From Litsea cubeba (taxonomy: Eukaryota > Streptophyta > Magnoliopsida > Laurales > Lauraceae), in the NCBI GenBank assembly GCA_012931725.1, contig CM022948.1, positions 63,656,348 through 63,720,347 of the forward strand: 64,000 nt of DNA, read 5' to 3'. The notes under the pieces are model-generated. The model had not been told where the DNA came from. It did not search any database and saw only the letters and a list, made by a program, of their open reading frames with translations. The translations under genes and the position numbers were made by a program. This document shows, one piece after another, positions 25,703-37,000 of the stretch (positions are counted from its first letter, which is position 1; every line of letters starts with the position of its first letter).

Positions 25703-25711
25703 TATATAAAA

Positions 25712-25930
25712 GGCAAAATTAGCGAAAGGTCCCTATAAGTTAATGTTTTCAGCCTCCAGTCCAATGAGATATTTTTTAAGGCCTATGGTCCATTCAGCTA
25801 GATTGTTTGCAGCCTTAGGTCCCTGAGTTCACATGATCTCAATTTTTAGGACTAAATTGCCCTTTCAACCATTTTAGGCATAAATTTTGAAATTTAAAAT
25901 TTAAAATTTTATATTATCCCTCTTCTTCTG
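25712..25930 (+). repeat. Left terminal inverted repeat of the large MULE
   Basis: It starts GGCAAAATTAGCGAAAGGTC and ends near TATCCCTCTTCTTCT. It pairs with the right terminal repeat at 29753-29970. Confidence 0.85.
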
Positions 25931-26626
25931 CAACGAGCCAAAATTTGAATCTGAATCTCTTTGCGATCGACGGAACGGAGCAAGGAATTGATCCGGATCT
26001 ACATGTCGCCTTCGTTACAGATCTCGAGTGGGCCACACGACTGGTACCTTCCAGTCGCCTGAGAAGAACTTGCAGAGGACGTCTAAGTTCTAAGCGGAAA
26101 GAACGAAGGGATCTGGATCGATTCTGGTTACAGAAACCAGATCCAGAACCTGAACCACTTGCCTAATCTCTTCTATGTGCTCTATCGGATTCTTCTTCGC
26201 TTCGCTCAGTTCCAGATCACCGGAGGAAACAGAGGGCCGCTTGGGCTCTTGATTTGGAGGATCTCCACCGAATTTGCAAGGCGATCTTCGCCGGAGTAGA
26301 AGACCAGAGTTTTTTTCACTTGAGTTTCTGACTTGGAGAGGCAGCAGGCCGCTGCGCAGATCTTCGCCAGAGAAGAGGGCCGCAGCCGCTACGCGTCGCC
26401 GGCGAAGGAGCATCGCTGCTGTCACTGCGCCATCTTCGCCGGTCTTGCTCCATCGGAGAAGGAGAAGACATCGATGTCTCCCTGTTGCAGAACCGGAAGG
26501 AACGAAGAGATTTTGATGATTCTGGTTACATAAACCAGAACCAGAACGAAAAGGAAGAAGAGATCTGGGACAGGTTCTGCCCAGGTCCAGGTTGGGTCTC
26601 GGGTTGAGTTGACCTGACCTGTTTGC

Positions 26627-27600
26627 ATTCCGTGGAGGACTGACATCCCCCGGTGATCGCTTTTGCGTTGTTTATCTCTTTTGTCAAATTTATTTGTTTT
26701 CTGTCAAATTTATCTGAGTGTTATTTAAATTTATCTATTTTCTGTCATATTTATCTGAGTGTTGTTCAAATTTATCTTTTTTCTTTCATATTTCTTTGTA
26801 TTTTTGGTAAATCTATCTGTGTTTTTTTCAAAATTTATCTGAGTTTTTGGTAAATTTATCTGAGTTTTGTTTAAATTTATCTGAGTTTTTGTCAAATTTA
26901 TCCGAGTGTTGTTCAAATTTCTCTGTTTTCTGTCATACTTCTTTGTGTTTTTGATAAATTTATCTGAATTTTTTTCAAAATTTATCTGAGTTTTTTAGCA
27001 AATTTATATGCGTTTTTTAAGATCTATATGCGTTTTTTAAGTTTATTTGCGTCTTTTGAGATTTATTTGTATCTTTTCAATTTTATTACGTTTTTTGAAA
27101 TTATTGCATTTTTAAAAATTTATTTTCGTTATTTTAAATTTATTTGCATTTTTTGAAATTTTATTTGGATCTTTTGAGATTTATTTGAGTATTTTGAAAT
27201 TTATTTATATTTTCTGAAATTTATTTGGATATTTTAAAACTTATTTGCATCTTTTTAAATTTGTTTGCGTTATTGGATTATATATTATTTTTTTAAAAAA
27301 CTTATTGCAATTTTTGAAATTATTTCATTTTTTAAAATTTATTTTCGTTATTTTGAAATTTATTTGTGTGTTTTTAGAATTTATTTGAAAATCTGGGGAT
27401 TCAATTAATCGTGGGTAATTAAATGTTAGTTGACCATTATTAATGGGATATCCCACCAATCATGGGTTATGATATAAAGAAAGGGTAAACTAGACATTTC
27501 AGGTGTGAGAAAGTGTGGGAGGGACCTTTGGCTCTATGACTTTTTTTGTGGATCTAAGGCCATAAAGTGTAATGTTCAGGGACCTGTCGCCGAATGCCCC
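26627..27600 (+). repeat. Left arm of giant internal foldback
   Basis: This 974-bp arm starts ATTCCGTGGAGGACTGAC and is mirrored by 27611-28569. From the outside in it holds a degenerate minisatellite built on AAATTTATCTGAGT (about 26685-27390) and a 200-bp stretch ending GGCGACAGGTCCCTG-like on the opposite strand. The hydrophobic open frames in it arise from the T-rich repeat and are not genes. Confidence 0.85.
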
Positions 27601-27610
27601 TTTTTATAAT

Positions 27611-28569
27611 GGAGCATTCGGCGACAGGTCCCTGAACAATTCACTTTATAGCCTTAGATTTACAAAAAAAAGTTATAGAGTCAAAGGTCCCTCCCACACT
27701 TTCTCATACCTAAAATGTCTAATTTACCATTTCATTAAATCATAACCCATGATTGGTAGGATATCCCATTAATAATGGCCAACTAACATTTAATTGCCCA
27801 CGATTAATGGAATCCCCAGATTTTCAAATAAATTCTAAAAAACACACAAATAAATTTCAAAATAACGAAAATAAATTTAAAAAAATGAAATAATTTCAAA
27901 AAATACAATAAGTTAAAAAAAAAGCAATATATAATCAAATAATGCAAATAGATTTAAAAATATGCAAATAAGTTTCAAAATATCCAAATAAATTTTAAAA
28001 AAATATAAATAAATTTCAAAAGACTCAAATAAATCTCAAAAGATCCAAAGAGATTTTCAAAAAATTCAAATAAATTAAAAATAACGAAAATAAATTTTAA
28101 AAAATACAATAATTTCAAAAAACGCAATAACTTTGAAAAGATACAAATAAATTTCAAAAGACGCAAATAAATTTAAAAAACGCATATAGATTTCAAAAAA
28201 TGTAAATAAATTTGCTAAAAAACTTAGATAAACTTTGAAAAAAAACACAGATAAATTTACCAAAACATAAAGAAATATGACAGAAAACAGATTAATTTGA
28301 ACAAGACTCAGATAAATTTGACAAAAACTCAAATAAATTTGAACAAAACTCAGATAAATTTTGAAAAAAAATCAAATAAATTTACAAAAAACACAAAGAA
28401 ATATAACAGAAAATAGATAAATTTGAACAACACTCAGATAAATATGACAGAAAACAGATAAATTTGAACAAAACTCAGATAAATTTAAAAAAAAATCAGA
28501 TAAATTTTGACAAAAGAGATAAACAGAGCCAAAAGCGATCACTGGGGAGAAGTCAGTCCTCCACGGAAT
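27611..28569 (-). repeat. Right arm of giant internal foldback
   Basis: It is the reverse complement, with scattered mismatches, of 26627-27600. It starts GGAGCATTCGGCGACAGGTC and ends CCACGGAATT. Only 10 bp (TTTTTATAAT, 27601-27610) separate the arms. Confidence 0.85.
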
Positions 28570-29013
28570 TCCCCTCTCATTCGTTTATCCATATCAATCC
28601 CTTCTTGTCATCACCTCAATCGACAGCATCCCATTCCCACCTTCCATCTCCACTATAGAATAGTCAAAAAAAAAAAAAAATACAGACCATCATCACTACC
28701 CACCCACCGTCCCACCTGTGCTTCAACAGAACTCCCTCCACTGAAAACCCACCTACTACCTCATCTTAATCCACCCGTACCTCCACAGAACCCCAAAACA
28801 GAGTCGAACCTGACCTGAAACGACCCGATACATGTTACACCCAATATAGGTCATCTTCTTTATTTCTTCAACCACTCTGTTTTGGGGCAAAGCCAACTGC
28901 GACCGATGACGTGCACCAACTGCGACCTCTACAAATCCTAATTCTGATTGAAAAGATTCAAATTGCACCAAACACGAATTGTTGAAATCGTGATTTGTGA
29001 AAGAAATCTAACG

Positions 29014-29345
29014 ATGGGAGAGGCGAGGAGATTCGATCAGGAAGAGATGAGGAATGCCTGGGTGAGACACGTGCCGAAATGCCTGGCTAGATACAGATCA
29101 GGAATCCGGGCTTCGATCTGAACAGGTGGTCCGGCCACAGGAGATCCACGGCTGGAACGAGCTCGAGAAGCACGAAGGGTCGTCGATCTTCCGCCTCGTG
29201 CTCGATCAATTCAACGATATGCTCGTCTGTATCCTTCTTGTCGCCGCTGTTGTCTCCTTCGTCCTCGCTTGGTATGATGGTGCTGAGGCTGGCGAGGCCG
29301 GGATCACCGCTTTCGTTGAGTTGCTCGTCATCTTCCTTATCCGCA
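29014..29345 (+). pseudogene. Captured fragment of ER-type P-type Ca2+-ATPase (ECA-like)
   Basis: After an ATG at 29014 the frame reads MGEARRFDQEE...AW..., then shifts by one base near 29105-29110. It continues as VVRPQEIHGWNELEKHEG, SIFRLVLDQFND, VSFVLAWYDG and ITAFVELLVIFLI. These blocks are characteristic of the N-terminal cytosolic segment and first two membrane helices of plant SERCA-like ECA pumps, which move Ca2+ into the ER using ATP. Similarity stops abruptly around 29345, far before the actuator, phosphorylation-site or nucleotide-binding domains. It lies inside the large MULE, so it is a transduplicated fragment. The family is clear; which ECA paralogue was the donor is not. Confidence 0.8.
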
Positions 29346-29752
29346 TCTGCAACTTCCCTGCCACGCAACTTCCCTTCAGAAGGTGGGCCACACAGAACGA
29401 AAGAAGACCTTATGTTGCTGCCTTTTCTTCTTCTTCTCCGTTGGGCGTACTTCCGCCCGGAACCACTCCCCCCGACGACATGCACAAACGACGACAGGCG
29501 ACAGCATTGATGGGCGTCGATTCTGGACGGCCTCGCGGCAAACAGCGAGGTCGGCAGCTATTGTAATCCTGATTCGAACGTGGCCCACAGAACACCTATG
29601 ATCGTCGATCTGCAACAGTGCCGGAACCCTCCTTTTTCCTGTTTACTATGTGGCGAATCAAGAGATCCAGATGATCTCTTCTCCGGGATTAAACCCAATC
29701 TCGATCCAGATTCTGATGCTAATTACAGCGCTACTGATTCCAATTAAAGTAT

Positions 29753-29970
29753 AGAAGAAGGGGGATAATATAAATTTGAAATTTGAAATTTCAAAAATTT
29801 ATGCTTAAAATGGTTGAAAGGGTAAAACAGTCATAAAATATGTGATCATGTGGATGCAGGGACCTATGACTGCAAACAGTCTAGCTGAATGGACCATAGG
29901 CCTTAAAAAGTATTTCCTTGAACTGGAGGCTGGAAACATCGACTTATAGGGACCTTTCGCTAATTTTGCC
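29753..29970 (-). repeat. Right terminal inverted repeat of the large MULE
   Basis: It ends GACCTTTCGCTAATTTTGCC, directly followed by the TATATAAAA duplication. It mirrors 25712-25930. Confidence 0.85.
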
Positions 29971-30499
29971 TATATAAAAAGCTCTAATTGAAATTGGTGT
30001 AATGGCTCGGGTCATCAGGGCCTGATCCATGTATATGTTGAGGTATGGGTTTGGATCCAGTTCCAATATAAACAGACCCAACCAACTGCCCAACCCGTTT
30101 TCATTGGCGGGGCCTCAGGTAATTTAAAAAAAAGTACAGGTTCTGTACCTGATCACCCCCTAAAAGAGGAGTACTTAAGAAGTGGGACTCACTCAAATGA
30201 AGGGCCCAGATCTCACCTACATTTTCCACTTTCTCAGCTGCAGCAGAGTCAATGTGGCATCATCTAAAAGCTTTTCCTCAGTCGATCCTACACTTCTGGG
30301 GTGGCCCACCCACTTGATGGTGCAGCATTTCAGGTGATCCTGAGATTACAGTACTAACAGAATGGGATTGCTTTGCAAGACAGGCAGTGTGGGAAAAAGG
30401 GTATGTGTCGGCACTCTTTTTCTCACTTTTCTTCTCATTCTCACTTCTCAGTAAACAGCTTTCCCAAAACAGCTGTTACTGCATTATTTTGTATCATCA

Positions 30500-30534
30500 G
30501 AGTAGATTTGCATTTCAATTGCATTGTAGCATTT

Positions 30535-30582
<48 letters not shown>

Positions 30583-31043
30583 GTTGTTTTGTTGTTTCTT
30601 CTGTTTTTCTGTAGGAAGTGTGAAGAGGAAGAGGTGGTGGAGGTTCACTCATCTTTATCTCTCTACCATACACCATTGAGAATTTATAAAAAAAAGCAGT
30701 AGGAGAGAGAGAGAAAAAGAAGGACAAGAAGATTCCCTTTGTACAGAGGGATTTCTGTTTTTAAGCTCTATTTGGGCACTTCGGGCTTCTTTTCCTTCAC
30801 TTTCTTGGTGGGTTTTCTTCTGGGGTCACATTTGCCGGGGTGTTTTCAGTGTTAACTGATCTATACAAAACATTTGGTTTCTGGGTTTTTGAGGATTTGT
30901 ATTTTTGAGAACTGGGGTGATTTGGGTTTTTGCTTTTTGAAGAGAAAGAGTGGAGTTTTTTTGGTGGGTTTTGAGGGATTTTGGTTGTGTGTGTGTGTGT
31001 GTTTTGAGGAGATTTTTGGGTGTTCTGTAGAGAAGAAGAAGGA
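30500..31043 (+). promoter_or_regulatory. Probable promoter and 5' leader of the NAT gene
   Basis: The region directly upstream of the transporter start codon contains a (GA)n microsatellite of about 44 bp (30535-30578), a TTTATAAAA box at about 30682-30690 and a second GA-rich stretch (30702-30730). If the box is a TATA box, transcription would start near 30715 and leave a 5' leader of about 330 nt. The leader also holds a (TG)n run near 30985-31001. GA/CT tracts are common in plant core promoters. The TATA assignment is inference. Confidence 0.4.
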
Positions 31044-34000
31044 ATGGCTGCAGGACAGGCGCCAGCGCCGAAGGCAGATGAACTGCAACCACACCCAGTG
31101 AAGGATCAGCTTCCTAACATTTCTTACTGCATCACTAGCCCCCCTCCATGGCGTGAGTACTTCACTTCTCTTCTTCTAAAAAACAAAGTTACATTTTAGG
31201 TACTAATAGTGATTTTTTTTTCAGTTCTTCTGACATTGTATTGTTTTGGATTTGTTTTACTTGTTTGCTGATGGTTCTGATTAAATTTCTTATGGGATTT
31301 CTTTTGTCACTGAAACCATTGGATTTTTTCCTCTCTTAGAAGCTTTTATCATGGAACCGGTTTCCTATGTATATTTAGTTTCAGAGGGTTTTGGGTTTCT
31401 CTCAAACTTCATTTTATCTCCTTTCTTTTTTGGACTTTTTCTTAATATTTGGAGGACGATCTTGTGAGGTTGCCCTTTATTCTTTATTTTCTTCTGTTGG
31501 AAATCAACTTGCATTTCAATCCTGGCCTCTTGATTCCAATGCTTCTAGGTTTTGCTTGTTAACCTTGAGTTTTAACTGTTTTTGTCACAATTTACAAGAT
31601 TGATTTTCTTTAAACTCTCTTCTTTTTTTTTTTTTTAATAAGTGCAGCTTAACCCATTTCTCTTTTGTTTCAAACCCACTTGGATTTTTATTTCTAACCT
31701 CTTGATTTCAAAGCTTCTTGGTTTATCTTGGTGACATCCTCTGAGTATTTAACTGTTTTTGTCACAACCAATTCCATATTCACCAGATGGATTTTCTGTA
31801 AATCTTCTCCTCTTCTTCACTCCCTCTGCCTCTCTCTCTCTCTCTAGATGCATATACTGAGTCTCTTGCATTTGTCACAAACTTCTTAATTTAAAAGCTT
31901 CTTGGTTTAACTCATTGAGATCCTTGAGTTTTTTACTTTTTTTTTTCATCACAACCATCCCTTAATTATCAGATGAATATTCTGTAAATCTACTATTCTT
32001 TTGGGGACTTTTGATGCAGCTGAGGCCATTCTCCTTGGTTTCCAACATTACCTGGTCATGCTAGGCACCACTGTCCTCATCCCAACTTCTCTTGTACCCC
32101 AGATGGGAGGAGGAAACGTAAGTCTCCACAATCTCCAAATAGCTTTCAAGTTTGTTCTTTCTATATATGCTTGTCAGATCCATGAAGGATGCTGTTCCTT
32201 CCATTTACTTATCCATGGAGCTTAATTTTGAGTCTTTTTTTTTTGTAGGAAGAGAAAGCCAGGGTAATCCAGACATTGTTGTTCGTAGCAGGTTTGAACA
32301 CACTCTTCCAGACATTTTTCGGCACCCGTTTGCCTGCTGTCATTGGTGGCTCCTATACCTTCGTGGCTCCAACCATTTCAATAATACTAGCTGGTCGATA
32401 CAGCAATATTGTTGATCCTCATGAAGTATGCAATTGGGCTTTTACTTCTCTACTCCTAATTTTGTGAGTTAAATTGGTTTCTGATTATCCTGACAATGCG
32501 CAGAAATTCAAGCGAATAATGCGTGGAATCCAGGGTGCCCTGATTGTCGCATCAACTCTTCAGATAATCATCGGCTTCAGTGGCCTGTGGCGCAATGTTA
32601 CGAGGTTGGTTTTAATTTAAGTCAATGTGAATTCACTGGCATCTTTAGTGATGATGTTCATCAATTGCTTATAATTTTGAGTATTTGTACCTGTGCAGGT
32701 TCTTAAGTCCACTCTCTTCAGTCCCTCTGGTAGCTCTTGCTGGGTTTGGGCTGTATGAGTTTGGTTTCCCTGGGGTGAGCATCACTAGTTGCTTTGGGTT
32801 AGAGCTATTAGTGCATTGGTAATGCACAGAATTAACCTAGTTTCAAATGCCAGTGCACCACTGAGTTGCATGAGTCATATCCTCTTGGTTAGTACTGGCA
32901 CTGGTACAACTTGACTGAGTTGACTTGGGGCTGATATGGATTTGATTCCGTGTGTTAGTCTGTGTTATTTGGTTAGTGTTTTGGTGGAGTGGATTGACCT
33001 TCTAAGTTCTTTCTCCTACAATTTAATGGTGTTTATTTTTCTCTTCACTACTAGACGAAGAAATTCAAATTTGAGATTCATGCATGTAACTTCACATGCT
33101 ATGATGGTACACATGTACAACATCTGTTTCACCTCTAAGTTGACCCCACTATAGAGATGATGCTGTTGCAAAAAATAAGTGGTCGTCCAAAATTTATGGA
33201 TTATGGATAGTTGAAAGATCTTTTCCAATGATTATACGCATGGAGATGAATGGACCAGCATGATTACTATGTTAGGAGTCCAAAAGAGTTGGTTTCTCCT
33301 TTGTATGGCTTATTGCGCATGCTTGCTTAGTCCTGATCCTCTCTCTACATCAAACATTGCCACCAATCTGATCCAAGCTTTTTAAATGTATGATTGTCTA
33401 CCAACCGTCCATTACATGGTCTCAACCATTAGCATTGTTTGATGTATCTGATTTTTTGGTAGATGGCTTATCTGCAAAACCACCCTTGAAACTTGTAGGA
33501 CCAGTGGGTCCCACCTTCTTACGTCGTCCTATTTCTTTAGTGGGTCCAAATCTGTCTATCAAGTGCCAGGAGAATCTGAACTCACATTTGCCACACCTGC
33601 ATGTGGAAACACCTGGAAATAGGCATGGAAAGAGGCTATCACGAAAACTGATTTCTCCACTACAAGGAGAAAAAATTCCCTGATTTTTCATTAGTGTTCC
33701 TAGGAGATCCCTATCCATTTGATGTGCTGTATCTGAATAGTCTGTGTTGGTTGTATAGGTTGCAAAATGTATTGAAATTGGGCTTCCAGAGTTGATAATC
33801 CTGATCGTCTTATCTCAGGTGAGGAGCTTTAATTCACAGTATCTTGAATGATAGTTGTTGTTGAGCCAAATGTCAAATGGCATTATCCTGTCTTAGAATC
33901 ATTGAGAGCGGTCAATTATGTGATGATCTTGTTTTTGCAATGGAAAATGTTCAGTGTTCCCTGATTTTTATTACATCTGATGATGTCTTTGATTGATCCT

Positions 34001-37000
34001 TGTTCGCAGTACATACCTCATGCTATGCGCTCTAGAGCGGGCATCTTTGATCGGTTTGCTGTTATATTTTCTATTGCAATTGTGTGGATTTATGCACATG
34101 TCCTCACTGTTGGTGGAGCATATAATGGTAGACCACCGAAGACTCAACAGAGCTGCCGGACCGATAAAGCTGGACTTGTTGGAGCTGCTCCCTGGTAATG
34201 ACGGTTTATTGCTACTTGAGTCTATCTTTAAGTCATTTGCGTATGTCAGATAAAAATGAATGTCTAGTCTTTCAGGCAAGATTTATATCTCATACCCCAG
34301 CTGAGCTGAGCTTGTGAAGAGCACAGCAATTGATGTGCTCCTCCAGACTACCAAAAAGTGACAGGGAGAAGTCACAGTTAATTGTATACTTCAAATCACA
34401 GTTTTTGTGCTTCTTGTAATCTTTTGTAAAATTTTCTTCTCTTTTTTGTAATTTAGATTCTAGATTAACTGTTCATAACAATCATTTGGGGGGAGGACAT
34501 CAATATACGTGTGATCACCTGGATCATATCCCCAGAATTTCTTTTGGTTTTCTTTGCAATTCATTTGGCATCAGAGCCGTATTGAAGAATTTTCCAAGTC
34601 TCTTTTGAAAATCTGCACACAAGTAGGGTATCAAGATTGTGAGGCCCACTTCATGATCATGGTGTGAATGGGATATGTCAAAGCAAGGATTTACAGTTCT
34701 GAAAAACTACTATTGATTCTCTTCAAATCTGATCGTCAGTTTCACTGTATTGGATTGACGAAAATCTGGTGTCTCTGAGCAAAGACGTGTCTCTTATATT
34801 CAATCTGGGCCGTTTGTATATTCTCAACATCATCATTATTTTTCTGGAATTTCTGGAAGCATCTGAGGTATTTATGGCCTCTTGTAGTTTCCATTTTTCA
34901 GCACCTCTACTGTACAAAATCTTGGATCTGAACCTGGTAAAACCTATTCTTATTTAAGAAGGGTTGATTTTTTGGTCTTTATCTCCAAAAAATTATTTTT
35001 CTGATCAGGATTTGTTTTTAGTATCTGAATCATCTTTTTAGGCTGACTGTGCTTGTCTAACAGAACTTATTTTGTGACTATTTCCTTTTCTTCTTTTGCT
35101 GATCCCAATCTGCTTCTTTAAATCGGGAATTCCGGCTGAAACGGTGGACCAACAGTAATTTTAGATGGGAACTACTGTCCTTATTGGTCTTCCCAAATGC
35201 AAAATTTCTTGGAAGGCCAAAATCCATGGAAATGTATTACTGGAAAAGTTGAAATTTCTGATGAAAAAATATTCTAAATGTGAAGAATAGTAATCAACTG
35301 TTGGAATTTGAAAAGTTAATTCTTGGACCTCCAATTCAGTCCACTGACAAGAGCATGTGGCACAGTAGAAGGTGCTCACAATTGCAACCTTGATGTGGTG
35401 GTTTGAGTTATGATACCATTAAAAAAATAATAATACCCCCTATACAGGAAACCAGTTGACATAGTTTAAGCAACCAAAAGATGCCTTGGATTACTTGGTC
35501 TAACTGTACGTGCAATCTAATCTTGTATGACGATATTGGTTGGAGTGGAAGATAAAATGTAGCACAGGGCAATTACTCCATGAATTCTATATCAAAATGA
35601 ATACTTCATGGGGTCAACTTTCTCTAATCGAGCCAAAGTACGATATTATTGAGCTTATTGATTCCAAAGCTGTTGTGTCTCCACTTGAGCTGTATGTTAA
35701 ACTTAAAACTAGTCATGTAGTTATTCTTGACAGTCCTACTCAATGTTGAAAAGTTGTTAGCAGTGTTGTCCACCTTACCGTTACTCATCCGAACATTATA
35801 TACTCTGTTTATATATTAATCCAATTTGTTGCTATCCCGCACCTGTGCATTGTGTTGCAATTCGTCATATTTTTGCTACCTTCAGTGCAGTATGAATATG
35901 GCTCTTTATCGCTCTTCCAGTAGCTCCTACATCCTCAAGCCTTTTCTGATTTTTGATCGGCCAACATTGTCAATAAGAGGTAATCTGTTACTGGGTTCTG
36001 CATTTTTCTATGCGGTTTCTTGGTCCTTTGCAAGGCATATTATCAAGCCTTAGTCCCTTCTCAGTTGTGATAGTTTCACTCTGATGCTTGCTGATATGGG
36101 GACTAATGTTATCTAACATCACTATTTCATGATAAGAAGAGTGCCATTTAGATTGCATTTGTCTTTAATGAGTGAACCAAACTTATAGATATGCATTGTC
36201 ATTTTTGCGCCAATATCTTCGTATTGGGACTATTCATTCGTCTTTCATCCCACTTCATTGATTAACTTGGTGGCTTCTTTATCAAATCTCATGTTTTTTC
36301 TTTGGGGTGGGCGGTTTCATTTGAAGGAACAGTAATTCGTGTGCTCCTCTACCAAAAAGGTGACATGGCGATTACAATTTATTGTACACCACAGGCCACA
36401 ATAGTTTTTCTGCTTATCTTTCTGTATTCTATTGTAATTTATTTTCATATTTTCTGTAATCTGGGTGTTTGTAATTAAAGGAAAGGCGTCATTAGAAAGA
36501 GATCTTGCGTTCACCTAGATCCTTCAACATTTCTTCTTTCAATACCTGTTGTTTCTGTTTTCTTTACAATTCACAGAGCTGAGCTCAAGTATGTGCTCTA
36601 CTACCTAATCCATGGCTTGACCTTGGCCTGAGCTGGAGTCAAGCTTGAGGAGGCATGCTCAAGCTTGATTATAAACGAGCCGAGCTTCAGCGTTGGGCCT
36701 GTTCTTGGCCTTTTTCTTCATTCATAGAGTTATATATTTATATAGGGCTGATGACCTGCTTACCTCATTGTAGGGCCCACCTGGGGCCCCACCAATCAAG
36801 GGTAAGGTGGGGGATCCAAAGACGCAAAATGGGCCCTACCTCTGCATAAAATTTCAGGCCCATCAGATTGTCGTAAACCTTTGATCCATGGTTTTAATTT
36901 CAAAATTTTTTTTTTTGACCCTCGATCCAATGGTCCTGTCCCAACAGATTGGTGCAAACTGCATACCCATAGGATCCGGTGACATTCGTGAGAGCAAGGG

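Larger units (their letters stand above)
25712..29970. mobile_element. Large Mutator-like element with captured gene pieces
   Basis: A perfect 9-bp target duplication, TATATAAAA (25703-25711 and 29971-29979), is the MULE hallmark. The terminal inverted repeats are about 218 bp (25712-25930 and 29753-29970), begin GGCAAAATTAGCGAAAGG and are roughly 85-90% alike by eye. Inside, in order: a GC-rich region with duplicated TTCTGGTTACA blocks (25931-26626), a giant inverted repeat (26627-28569), and a region with an ER-type Ca2+-ATPase fragment (about 29014-29345). No transposase was recognised, so it is a non-autonomous, gene-carrying Pack-MULE-like element. Confidence 0.85.

Noticed and set aside
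26090..26516. Arg-rich open frames on both strands in the left part of the large MULE
   Set aside because: GC-rich element sequence with duplicated blocks. No recognisable domain; possibly captured leader sequence, but I cannot support a gene.
26653..28332. Hydrophobic, Phe/Ile/Leu-rich open frames resembling membrane proteins
   Set aside because: They are translations of the T-rich AAATTTATCTGAGT minisatellite. The same frames appear mirrored in the other foldback arm.
29087..29485. 132-codon minus-strand open frame
   Set aside because: It is the antisense shadow of the captured Ca2+-ATPase fragment, whose plus-strand translation shows clear family blocks.
33390..33718. Overlapping open frames on both strands within the NAT intron 5 region
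   Set aside because: They fall in an intron whose flanking exons join exactly in frame; no protein features.
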